A stretch of DNA of 46,807 bases from Spirochaetota bacterium (GTDB lineage Bacteria > Spirochaetota > Spirochaetia > SPDA01 > B32-G16), in contig QNBH01000003.1 in assembly GCA_003645645.1 (NCBI GenBank), positions 1 through 46,807 of the forward strand. Reading direction: 5' to 3'. The notes beneath the pieces are model-generated. The model searched no databases. It saw only the letters and a list, made by a program, of their open reading frames with translations, and had not been told where the DNA came from. Position 1 is the stretch's first letter; every line of letters begins with the position of its first letter. Position numbers and translations under genes: made by a program. Below, in pieces: positions 1 through 6,735 of the stretch.

Positions 1-1199
1 CGGGAGATATACGGAAGGTTTATTCTAAAAGTGCTGCCCACTCCCAGCCTGCTTTCCACAGCAATTTGCCCTCCATGCATTTCCACAAGACGTTTTGCAA
101 TCGCCATACCGAGCCCCGTCCCCTCGGGTTTACTCGACATACTACTCTCCACCTGCTGGAAGCTATGGAAAATCTCTCCAACGTCCTTTGTATCGATTCC
201 CCTTCCTTCATCCCATACCTCGATTATCGCACAGCCGTCCTGATGGTAAGCACGCAGCCCGATACGTTTTCCCGATTCGCTAAATTTGACTGCATTCGAC
301 AGAAGATTATAAAGTATCTGTTTTAGCCGCACTTTGTCGGCATCGATGATCCCCAGGCCTGGTTGAATCTCCGGGTTGACCTGTATGCTCTTCTCTGTCG
401 CCATTGATTTTGTCAGAGTTATGGAATCTTCAAGCAGGCTGGGGAGGTCGAAAGGTTGCTTCTGCATTTTCAACTTCCCCGCCTCTATTTTTGTCAGATC
501 GAGCAAATCGTTCACCATCTGTAATAGATGTTCTCCGCTTGTTTTTATATACCCGATATATTCAAGAATCTCCTAAGTCCAACTGTTCTGTTTCTTCCTC
601 GAGGATTTGGCAGAATCCCAGGATGGTGTTAAGAGGGGTCCGTAATTCATGTACGATGTCGAGGGTAGGGACGTATTTAAGCGCCAATCCTGCAGCCTCC
701 TCTGAATTTTCCGCTGCCCACATCCATCCCTTGAGGGTCGCATGGGTAAAGCGTTTTACTACGAAAGAAAGCTTTGTACCTGTGGCGGTGGTCCATCGGT
801 CTTCTAGCTGGGGGACACACTGCAGGCTATGCCCGCTGGCTTTCTTTCGGAGCAAACAACCACCTAAGTAGTTTCCGCTTAAGCGGAAACTACTTAGCCC
901 TTGCAGGGCTCGCAAAGCCTTAGGCTTTGCCGGTGGTTGTTTACCAGTTCGGGATTCTCCTGTATCAAACTGTCGGTAGTAACCAGTATCATACCATAAA
1001 TGTGCACACCGTAATACTCAGGAAGGATAACGTTTACAGCGATGTTCTTCTCATGGGCTGTAAGCACTTCGTCGATTAAATATACCGCCCAAATATCGAT
1101 CTCACCGGAGAAAAAGGGAGACATGTCGTAGCCGCTTTCAACCTGGCTGACACTGTCAAATAGAGATAACAGGTCTCTGGTAATTGCTATTCCATGTTC
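1..1199 (-). pseudogene. Broken sensor histidine kinase (NMT1-like sensor fragment, HisKA, HATPase), runs off the left edge
   Basis: Read on the minus strand, three pieces of one protein can be seen. Bases 1199-940 encode the end of an NMT1/SsuA-type periplasmic-binding sensor domain (motif GYDMSPFFSGEIDIW). Bases 759 to about 570 continue that domain (KRFTHATLKGWMWAAENSEE) and join directly to a HisKA H-box (HELRTPLNTILGF). Bases about 570-1 encode an intact HATPase_c domain with N-box NLLSNAVKFSESG, G1 DEGRGI, F-box FHSFQQ and G2 GTGLGMAI. The gene is broken three ways. There is no start codon, and an in-frame TGA lies at 1200-1202. A 185-bp insertion interrupts the sensor domain. A one-base frame change near 565-575 separates HisKA from HATPase, with stops TGA in one frame and TAG in the other. 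The direct junction of sensor domain to H-box may be a further deletion. The family makes two-component signal kinases; this copy should be inactive. The frameshift alone could be a sequencing error, but the insertion could not. Confidence 0.85.
760..939 (-). repeat. Structured 180-bp repeat element, copy 1, inserted in the kinase gene
   Basis: This element is related to 27022-27197 in the opposite orientation. Read on the minus strand it starts CAACCACC and ends CTTTCTTTCGTA. It contains hairpin A (912-930, 8-bp stem GCAAAGCC/GGCTTTGC, identical in both copies), a perfect 32-nt palindrome (865-896), and an 11-bp stem made of 762-772 and 839-849 that closes the second half. The AAACAACCACC at its start also pairs with GGTGGTTGTTT after the palindrome, which would give a multibranched fold. 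GTAAA lies on both sides (944-940 and 759-755). Removing 185 bp restores the kinase reading frame as ELVKRFTHATLKG, so it is a genuine insertion with a probable 5-bp target duplication. No protein is encoded. It may be a non-autonomous mobile element or a structured RNA; the family is not one I recognise. Confidence 0.85.
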
Positions 1200-1209
1200 T
1201 CAGATGCTG

Positions 1210-1238
1210 TTGAAGATTTTACTATTTTTTGTTAACAT
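1210..1238 (+). promoter_or_regulatory. Candidate sigma-70 promoter of the aldo/keto reductase
   Basis: TTGAAG at 1210-1215 and TAACAT at 1233-1238 are separated by 17 bp. The -10 box ends 8 bp before the ATG at 1247, so the transcript would have almost no leader; no Shine-Dalgarno sequence is visible. The -10 match is moderate. Confidence 0.4.
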
Positions 1239-1246
1239 AAACCATT

Positions 1247-2287
1247 ATGGAAAGGGTTAAACTCGGTAGAAGTGGATTGGAAGTTACAAAAATCGGTTTC
1301 GGCGGTATTCCGATACAGAGGCTTCCAGAACAGAATGCTATGGAGGTAATTAAGTCTGCCCTTGAGAGGGGAATAAACTGGATCGATACGGCCAATGCTT
1401 ACGGTAATTCCGAGGAGAGGATAGGCAAGGTAATCCAATCTTTCAGAAGAGAGGAGTTTCTTTTATTCACAAAGGGGGCAGGTAAAGATCCCGAAACTAT
1501 AGAAAAACAGATAGAACTCTCCCTCAAGAGGCTGAATGTTGATTATATCGATCTGTATCAGTTTCACCTTGTGCCCGATCGAGAAACCTGGCAAAGGATG
1601 GTGGATAACGGTACCGTGGAGAGGGTGTTGGCGTATAAGAAACAGGGGAGATTGAGACATGTCGGCGCAACCGCCCACAAACTGGAAGCCGCTCTTGCAA
1701 CAATCGAACACCCTGAGATCGAGGTATTGCAGTTCCCCCTTAATTTTATTATGACTGATGATGGGCTTAAAGCATTGGAGGCAAGCATAAAGGTTGATGC
1801 CGGTTTTATAGCCATGAAGCCCTTCGGGGGTGGTGAGCTGGATGATGCTCCCTGTTGCATCCGTTTTCTGCTCCAATACCCTGAAGTGGTAACAGATCCG
1901 GGATTCGAGTCTGTAGAACAAGTCGAGAAGGTTTTAAGCCTATGTGAAGAGGGAGCGCCTCTCTCAGAGAGAGACAGAGCAAAAATAGAGAAGTACAAAG
2001 AGGATGTGGGCACAAGGTTTTGCAGGAGATGCGGATACTGCAGTCCCTGTGAACACGGTGTAGACATAATTCCTTTGATGACTATGGAGTCCATGATAAA
2101 GAGGTTTCCGGCGGAGACTGTTCTAAACGGAGATCAGTCAAGAGCAGTAGAATCCCACGAAAACTGTACAGATTGCGGTGAATGCGAAGAGAAATGCCCC
2201 TACGAGCTTCCCATTCGTGAAAGAATGAAGGCAGGGGTAGAGATGTTCAGAGAGCTTAAGAGTAGGTTTAATCGTCGATACGCTTGA
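1247..2287 (+). CDS. Aldo/keto reductase with C-terminal iron-sulfur cluster domain
   Basis: The 346-aa cytoplasmic protein starts with the aldo/keto reductase barrel (GRSGLEVTKIGFGG at residues 7-20). The usual catalytic tetrad can be read as Asp47, Tyr52, Lys76 and His107 (WIDTANAYG, FTKG, LYQFH). The C-terminal about 70 residues hold two cysteine clusters, CRRCGYCSPC and CTDCGECEEKCP; the second is a classical 4Fe-4S ferredoxin motif. This architecture is common in anaerobes and suggests an oxidoreductase that exchanges electrons with a cluster. The substrate is unknown. The ATG at 1247 has no Shine-Dalgarno sequence but sits just behind a possible promoter. The gene is convergent with the methyltransferase, with only 4 bp between the two stop codons, so the 3' ends of the two transcripts must overlap. 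Confidence 0.93.
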   Translation: MERVKLGRSGLEVTKIGFGGIPIQRLPEQNAMEVIKSALERGINWIDTANAYGNSEERIGKVIQSFRREEFLLFTKGAGKDPETIEKQIELSLKRLNVDYIDLYQFHLVPDRETWQRMVDNGTVERVLAYKKQGRLRHVGATAHKLEAALATIEHPEIEVLQFPLNFIMTDDGLKALEASIKVDAGFIAMKPFGGGELDDAPCCIRFLLQYPEVVTDPGFESVEQVEKVLSLCEEGAPLSERDRAKIEKYKEDVGTRFCRRCGYCSPCEHGVDIIPLMTMESMIKRFPAETVLNGDQSRAVESHENCTDCGECEEKCPYELPIRERMKAGVEMFRELKSRFNRRYA

Positions 2288-2291
2288 GAGC

Positions 2292-3242
2292 TCAGCCCAA
2301 CTCAGGAAATGGGTTTTCACACTGCCAGCCGGTCTTTCCGTTTTGGCGGAAATTCTCAAGCCTTCTTATGGTAATTTCGGCAAATACAGGATCAATATCG
2401 GATACAAAAGCCATCCTCTCCGATAATTCTGCTCCTATAAGGGTTGTGCCCGAATGGGCAAAGAAGTCGCAGATCAACTCTCCCCTTTTACTGCTTGTCT
2501 CAATTATGCGTAGGATCGCCTTTAGAGGTTTTTGTGCATAAGCACCAGGTACATTTTCTTCCATTTTATAGAAGACTTGCTGTATATCGAGCCATACATT
2601 ACCAGGCCGGATACGATCGGACTTGCTTCTTTCCAGGTTTTCGGTGACACGACCGTTTACAACCTTGTAATATCCCTTTAAAACCTTGGGAATATCTGTG
2701 TAACAAACGTTGAAATCCGGACTTCCTTTAACATAATAGAGAAGCTCCTGGCGGGCGCACATCCAGTTTTTCTGTGTACCGTATCCTCTCTGGTTGCGCA
2801 TGGTTATAAAGCTTCTGGATGTTAATGTAGCGAAGTTTCTCATCATAAGCATAAAATCAGGAAGGGGTTGAAAACCTCGATTCTGGTCTGCACCCAACCA
2901 TATATACAGATGGCTGTTTTTTTCAAGAAAAGCTATGGTATTTGCCACCCATTTTTGTGAAAACTCGAGATAACTCTTCATATCGAGTCTGAAAAGATGC
3001 TCCGTATTTTTATTACCCACCTTGATATTGTAGGGTGGATCCTGGATAGCCAGCACCGCTCTTCTGTCTTTCATTAAAAGTGCTATTTCCTGCTCGGAAC
3101 AGGCATCAAGCACTCCGACACGATGACCTCTCAGAGGATCTTCCCATATTTCTCCTCTTTTCAGTCTGCAGAAAGAAAGGAGCGATTTGTATACATTTAA
3201 ATTGGAATCCAGTCTGGGTAATGCTTCTTTCATATTAAGCAT
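2292..3242 (-). CDS. DNA methyltransferase, beta-class type (N6-adenine or N4-cytosine)
   Basis: The 316-aa protein has the catalytic motif IV as DPPY (residues 68-71, in AIQDPPYNIKVG) ahead of the AdoMet-binding motif I, FFAHSGTTLIGAE (about 260-272). This is the order of beta-class amino-methyltransferases such as the HinfI and CcrM groups. SDIDP after motif I fits the acidic residue that contacts the AdoMet ribose. DPPY points to exocyclic amino methylation (m6A or m4C), not m5C. No restriction endonuclease or specificity gene lies beside it, so it is either solitary and regulatory or a remnant of a restriction system. A second in-frame Met at codon 4 is an equally good start. The target sequence cannot be read from the protein. 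It diverges from the kinase gene at 3299 across a 56-bp shared promoter region. Confidence 0.9.
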   Translation of the reverse strand: MLNMKEALPRLDSNLNVYKSLLSFCRLKRGEIWEDPLRGHRVGVLDACSEQEIALLMKDRRAVLAIQDPPYNIKVGNKNTEHLFRLDMKSYLEFSQKWVANTIAFLEKNSHLYIWLGADQNRGFQPLPDFMLMMRNFATLTSRSFITMRNQRGYGTQKNWMCARQELLYYVKGSPDFNVCYTDIPKVLKGYYKVVNGRVTENLERSKSDRIRPGNVWLDIQQVFYKMEENVPGAYAQKPLKAILRIIETSSKRGELICDFFAHSGTTLIGAELSERMAFVSDIDPVFAEITIRRLENFRQNGKTGWQCENPFPELG

Positions 3243-3253
3243 ATCCTTTTTTC

Positions 3254-3280
3254 TTGATTATCCGATTTTATTGGTATAAT
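3254..3280 (+). promoter_or_regulatory. Promoter of the cytidylate-kinase-like gene
   Basis: A perfect -10 box TATAAT lies at 3275-3280. The -35 is TTGATT (3254-3259, 15-bp spacing) or TCTTGA (3252-3257, 17-bp spacing). A GAGAGG ribosome-binding site follows 7 bp behind the -10 box, and the ATG is at 3299. Confidence 0.6.
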
Positions 3281-3298
3281 ATTGGTAGAGAGGTAATT

Positions 3299-4129
3299 AT
3301 GGCAATAATAACAATTTCCAGAGAGACAGGAAGCATGGGAAGCGAGATAGCAAGAGAGCTTTCCAAGGAACTGGGTCTTCACTTCCTGGACAAATCCGAT
3401 ATGGAGAAGGTTCTTATTCAACATGGTGTTACAGAAATGGACATAAAAAAGTTCGATGAGAAAAAGCCCCGCTTCTGGGAAGTTTTTTCTTCCGAAAGGG
3501 AGAAGTATCTCAATTTTATGAAGCTCGTTTTCTACGATTTCGCAAGGAGTGTTGATGCAGTTATTGTAGGAAGAGGGGGGCAGATACTTCTTGCAAATCT
3601 TCCCTGTACTCTCCATGTCAGGATAATAGCCTCCATGGATGCGAGGGTAAAGAGGGTAAAGGAGGAGTTCTCCTGTGATGATAGAAATGCCGAGCGGATA
3701 ATAAGACAGAGTGATCACGATAGGGCAGGATTTCATAGATTCTTCTTCGATATGGAGTGGAGCTCCCCCTACATATACGACATGGTTATAAACACCAGCA
3801 CAATATCAAAGAAGAAGGCCTTGAATCTGATTAAGCAGGGTGTGGCCGATCTGGATAGTGAAGAAAACAGAAAAGCTGCTGTGAAAAAACTGGAAGCACT
3901 GTTGTTGAGTCAAAGGATAGTTACAAAGATTCTTTTTGATAAAAAGATACCCGTTAATCTTCTAAGAGTAGAGGCAGAAGGGAGTAAAGTCATTCTTGAA
4001 GGTAGTGTTACCATCATGCAGTCCATAAAACAGTGTGAAGAGGTGGTTCGAGAGATGCCGGGAGTCGAGGAGGTAGAGAATAAAATAGTGTTTATACACA
4101 ACTATCCGCTCCCCTATGCAACTTTATGA
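3299..4129 (+). CDS. Cytidylate-kinase-like protein with C-terminal BON domain
   Basis: The 276-aa protein begins MAIITISRETGSMGSEIARE, the nucleotide-binding start of the cytidylate kinase-like family. Here the P-loop is altered to SRETGSMGS. GRGGQILL and RVKRVKEEF give the rest of a P-loop kinase fold. The last about 65 residues (PVNLLRVEAEGSKVILEGSV to VENKIVFI) match a BON domain, a small alpha/beta module known from OsmY and mechanosensitive channel proteins that usually binds phospholipid or protein. The kinase-BON fusion is unusual, and the substrate need not be CMP. The start at 3299 is preferred over an upstream in-frame codon because of the GAGAGG site 5 nt before it and because the upstream codon lies in the promoter. 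No signal peptide is present. Confidence 0.82.
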   Translation: MAIITISRETGSMGSEIARELSKELGLHFLDKSDMEKVLIQHGVTEMDIKKFDEKKPRFWEVFSSEREKYLNFMKLVFYDFARSVDAVIVGRGGQILLANLPCTLHVRIIASMDARVKRVKEEFSCDDRNAERIIRQSDHDRAGFHRFFFDMEWSSPYIYDMVINTSTISKKKALNLIKQGVADLDSEENRKAAVKKLEALLLSQRIVTKILFDKKIPVNLLRVEAEGSKVILEGSVTIMQSIKQCEEVVREMPGVEEVENKIVFIHNYPLPYATL

Positions 4130-4428
4130 TCAGGGTAATATCCGAAGAGTCTGTAATCTGGTAATTAAAGGCAAGAATATTGTAAGAGTTACCCGGCGGG
4201 GGGATTTTGGAAGTGTTTTGTCCTCTCGGGTGAAAATGCCGGGATACATATCTAAAAATACTTTAGCCTTTTCACTGCAAGGGTTGCAGTAACGCACTAT
4301 TTAATTATTCCCTTCGGATAAGATACCGGAAAAAGTTGACCTCTTTCGATTCTTAATATTTATGAAGCACAGCTTTTTTTATTTTTTTATTGTTATATCC
4401 CGAAAAAGAGTGTATAAGTAGTATAGGA
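4130..4428 (+). other. Intergenic region without a convincing gene
   Basis: About 300 bp. An open frame of 58 codons (4116-4292, ATG overlapping the end of the kinase gene by 14 bp) reads through the first half. It has no Shine-Dalgarno sequence and resembles nothing I know, so I do not call it a gene. A small hairpin CTGCAA/TTGCAG lies at about 4274-4288. The last 60 bp are very T-rich and probably contain the promoter of the lipoprotein gene, but no clean -35/-10 pair stands out. Confidence 0.5.
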
Positions 4429-5235
4429 ATGAAACTATCTGTTTCTCTGTTGTTAATATTGATTATCTTTCTTTTTTACTCCTGTTCGGAGGAATCTCTG
4501 CTCATGAGGGAAACCAGAGAAATATCCCTTTCTACCGATACAATCGAGATTCTTGAAGTAAGTGGGGGAGACGGAGAGCTCTATATCACCGGTTTGCCGG
4601 ATTTAAAAGAGATAAAAACTAGGGCAGAAATACTCTATCCTGTTACAGTAGAGGAGCTGGGCGGTGGAGAATCGCAAGATAATCTTCTTAAAGATTTGTT
4701 CCTTTCTCTTGAGAAAAGGGGTAACCGGGCAGTTCTTGTTTCGGGTTTTAGAGAATCCTTTTTTCTCTTCAGACTTTTTTCACCCGGTGGGAGGAGGGCG
4801 ATCCATCTTGATGTACAAATTCCGGTCGGAATAGATACGAATATAAAAGATAATTCGGGAGATATCTACCTTGCAGGGCTTGAAGGTGATGTTATCATAA
4901 ATCACGGCCTGGGCAGTATCACCGCTAAAGACATGGCCGGAGATATTGAAATAGAAGATGAGGATGGTGACATCCTGATCGAAGATTTAGAAGGTAATAT
5001 CAAAATCCGCGATTCTTCGGGTGATATAGGGATTAAGAAGGTAAAGGGCAATATAGAAATAGTGGATGATAAAGGAGAGATATTGATAGGCTCTGTAACC
5101 GGTAACATCTATATTACCGACAGTACGGGGAGTATTTCTGTAGAGAACGTAGAGGGAGATTTAAGGATTGTAGGAGCAGGCAAGGGTAGCGTTCGCCTGG
5201 TCGATATAAATGGTCGGATACTTCAAAATTATTAG
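4429..5235 (+). CDS. Lipoprotein with DUF4097-like beta-helical repeats
   Basis: The 268-aa protein begins MKLSVSLLLILIIFLFYSC followed by SEES. This is a lipoprotein signal peptide with a lipobox ending at the Cys, so it should be acylated and anchored on the outside of the inner membrane or in the outer membrane. Residues about 145-268 are a run of short repeats with period about 10 and double period about 21 (GDIYLAGLEGDV, GDIEIEDEDGD, GNIKIRDSSGD, GNIEIVDDKGE, GNIYITDSTGS). This is the pattern of DUF4097 or bactofilin-like beta-solenoids. The function is unknown; such domains are often called adhesin-like but evidence is thin. ATG 4429 is chosen over an upstream TTG at 4390 because it puts the signal peptide at the N-terminus. 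The 72-aa gene follows 23 bp downstream and may be cotranscribed. Confidence 0.8.
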   Translation: MKLSVSLLLILIIFLFYSCSEESLLMRETREISLSTDTIEILEVSGGDGELYITGLPDLKEIKTRAEILYPVTVEELGGGESQDNLLKDLFLSLEKRGNRAVLVSGFRESFFLFRLFSPGGRRAIHLDVQIPVGIDTNIKDNSGDIYLAGLEGDVIINHGLGSITAKDMAGDIEIEDEDGDILIEDLEGNIKIRDSSGDIGIKKVKGNIEIVDDKGEILIGSVTGNIYITDSTGSISVENVEGDLRIVGAGKGSVRLVDINGRILQNY

Positions 5236-5258
5236 AATATTTCTGGAGAGGGCAGAAA

Positions 5259-5477
5259 ATGGGAAGTACTGCTAAGCCAACAGAGAGGATTGGAGAGTTT
5301 CTTGTGCGTATTGGAGCGTTAACCTCCGTACAGGCCGACGAGGTTCTCGCCGCACAGCGAAAGCAGCCCGGTAAATTGTTCGGCGAGCTCGCTATAGAGC
5401 TTGGTTTTATCAACGACGAGGCGGTCAACAGGTATTTAGAAGCAAAGGATAAAGGGGAGAACCTGAATAACGGATAA
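5259..5477 (+). CDS. Small 72-aa protein resembling the N-terminal fold of type II secretion/pilus ATPases (MshEN-like)
   Basis: The protein contains IGEFLVRIGALTSVQADEVL, then about 12 residues, then LFGELAIELGFINDEAVNRYL. The pattern (I/L)GE-L-x(2)-G-(A/F)-(L/I)-(T/N)-x(3)-A/V repeated twice is that of the MshEN / GspE N-terminal domain, which in other proteins binds c-di-GMP or partner proteins. Here it stands alone, with no ATPase attached. It has a good GGAGAGGG ribosome-binding site, lies 23 bp after the lipoprotein gene, and converges on the hydrolase gene with a 1-bp gap between stop codons. It may be a small binding or adaptor protein. The assignment rests on the pattern only. Confidence 0.7.
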   Translation: MGSTAKPTERIGEFLVRIGALTSVQADEVLAAQRKQPGKLFGELAIELGFINDEAVNRYLEAKDKGENLNNG

Positions 5478-5478
5478 A

Positions 5479-6090
5479 TCAGAATAACGGGTTAAGAATC
5501 TCTACATCACAGTTGGCCTTTTCTTTAAACTCCTCGGCATCCTTCTTGCTACCTACGACTCCACCACCAAAATGCATTGGTATGGCCTTCTTGCAATCGA
5601 TCCTCCGGGTAGCCTCCGCCGCTTCGGATGCACTCATCACATAAGTACCGCTTACAGGCAGAAGGGCAATATCACATGAGATTTCCTCCATCTCCTTTAT
5701 AAGGTCTGTATCACCGGCATGATATACAGACTCTCCGTCTACAGTTACAATGTAGCCAACCCAGTTGTTCTTTTTCGGATGAAAGTTTTTATTCGTATTG
5801 TATGCCCTGACTGTTTTAACCTCTACATCATCAAAGGGAAGGGTCTCTCCGGGTTTTACACTCTTCTGATCTCCGGAAAGCTTCTCACAATCTCCCGTTG
5901 CAACGATTATAGTATCAGGTTTTCTTATCTTTTCGATATCTTCCTTACTGAAATGATCGAAGTGGGAATGGGTGCAGAGGATTATATCCGCCTGCCAGTT
6001 GGAAACAATCTGGAAAGGATCGATAAAGATTTTTTTCCCACTGTTTGTCTCGAGTAAAAATCCTGCATGTTTAAGCCATGTGATTTTCAT
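5479..6090 (-). CDS. MBL-fold metal-dependent hydrolase (UPF0173/UlaG-like)
   Basis: The 203-aa protein has the metallo-beta-lactamase metal motif HSHFDH at residues 41-46. A further metal ligand region YHAGDTD lies near residue 125, and a C-terminal MHFGGG supplies the last His. Size and the start MKITWLKHAGFLLE fit the UPF0173/YtkL-UlaG-like group. Those enzymes bind two metal ions and hydrolyse phosphodiester, lactone or thioester bonds; the substrate here cannot be told. No signal peptide is present, so it is cytoplasmic. An AAGGAGGAGG ribosome-binding site supports the start at 6090. Confidence 0.88.
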   Translation of the reverse strand: MKITWLKHAGFLLETNSGKKIFIDPFQIVSNWQADIILCTHSHFDHFSKEDIEKIRKPDTIIVATGDCEKLSGDQKSVKPGETLPFDDVEVKTVRAYNTNKNFHPKKNNWVGYIVTVDGESVYHAGDTDLIKEMEEISCDIALLPVSGTYVMSASEAAEATRRIDCKKAIPMHFGGGVVGSKKDAEEFKEKANCDVEILNPLF

Positions 6091-6212
6091 AGGTCCTCCT
6101 CCTTGAAATATAAGTGTATTGGTAGACTCTATAAAATAAATTGTTTAAATCAGCAGTTTTACAGTTACTATGGTACTATTTTATCTGCCTGGATTCAAGC
6201 GTATGGTTTCCT

Positions 6213-6317
6213 CTATTTAGCAGGAGTTTTTTTAGCTCCTTTCTTTTTGGGTCTTCTCTTCCCGTGTGTTCTGCGAAAGAGCTTTCCCCGTCTTGTTCTG
6301 CGATCGCCCTTGCCCAT
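6213..6317 (-). CDS. 30S ribosomal protein bTHX
   Basis: This 34-aa gene is easily overlooked because of its size. It begins MGKGDRRTRRGKLFRRTHG and continues with KRRPKKKG and a Lys-rich tail. The MGKGDxxTxRGKxxRxxxGKxRPKKK pattern is diagnostic for bTHX, a tiny basic protein first seen in Thermus that inserts between 16S rRNA helices at the top of the 30S head. The ribosome-binding site AGGAGGAAGG sits 5 nt before the ATG. More than half of the residues are Lys or Arg. It lies alone on the minus strand, far from the ribosomal superoperon. Confidence 0.93.
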   Translation of the reverse strand: MGKGDRRTRRGKLFRRTHGKRRPKKKGAKKTPAK

Positions 6318-6385
6318 GATTTCCTTCCTCCTATAGTTTAAGATTTTAATAGAAACTGTTTTTCTCTTACCCCAAAGGGGCAACC

Positions 6386-6583
6386 TCACCGTCTATCCGA
6401 ATTATTGCTCTTTTTATAATAAAGTGTCAAATAAAAAAGAGCCCCATCGTTTAAAGGGATCTCTATAAGATCTTCTTTTTTTGGTAATACAGGCGCATCG
6501 AGAGACATTCCTGCCATATAGAGTTCGTGTATTTCAAATATTTTTCCCGAGCTGTCAGATACCAGGAGTTTCGGTAACTCCAT
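6386..6583 (-). pseudogene. Gene fragment, possibly the N-terminus of a radical-SAM family protein
   Basis: The 65-codon remnant starts MELPKLLVSDSSGKIFEIHE and continues to IEIPLNDGALFYL. It then drifts into a Lys/Asn-rich tail and stops. The beginning resembles the conserved N-terminal leader domain (LPKLLVxDxxGxIFE) of a group of radical-SAM proteins. The catalytic CxxxCxxC part is absent, and nothing downstream continues it. No ribosome-binding site precedes the ATG; a MITE-like element (6588-6716) sits 4 bp upstream where promoter and leader should be. The open frame extends upstream into the MITE, which I take as chance. The family match is tentative; that this is a truncated gene is more secure. 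Confidence 0.4.
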
Positions 6584-6587
6584 ATCT

Positions 6588-6716
6588 AATTCAGGCTGTC
6601 CAGCAACTGCCGAAAATTGGCGGAGCATACAAGATATTGTGGTTATTTAATACGAAACACACGAGATACTGAGTATTAATAGCCAAAATCGAGGTTGCGG
6701 GACAGCCTGAATTGAG
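6588..6716. mobile_element. MITE-like element with about 20-bp terminal inverted repeats
   Basis: The left end reads AATTCAGGCTGTCCAGCAAC and the right end, reverse-complemented, AATTCAGGCTGTCCCGCAAC. That is 19 of 20 matches, with weaker similarity continuing about 12 bp further in. The 128-bp unit has no coding capacity, as expected of a non-autonomous element moved by a transposase elsewhere in the genome. No clear target duplication is visible. It sits between a truncated gene and the TIM-barrel gene. Confidence 0.7.
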
Positions 6717-6735
6717 TATACCCACAGTTTTGGGG

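Noticed and set aside
865-896. 32-nt palindrome as a kinase-gene terminator
   Set aside because: No T-tract follows on the minus strand, and the palindrome belongs to the repeat shared with 27022-27197.
562-915. 117-codon minus-strand frame as a separate gene
   Set aside because: Its first half is the repeat element and its second half is the kinase sensor domain plus H-box, so it is a chance fusion across an insertion.
4116-4292. 58-codon open frame overlapping the end of the cytidylate-kinase-like gene
   Set aside because: No ribosome-binding site, no recognisable motif, and composition does not stand out. Probably chance.
6584-6628. Extension of the fragment at 6386-6583 to a Met inside the MITE-like element
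   Set aside because: The extra 15 codons come from the terminal repeat of the element, and the natural start MELPKLL fits the family pattern better.
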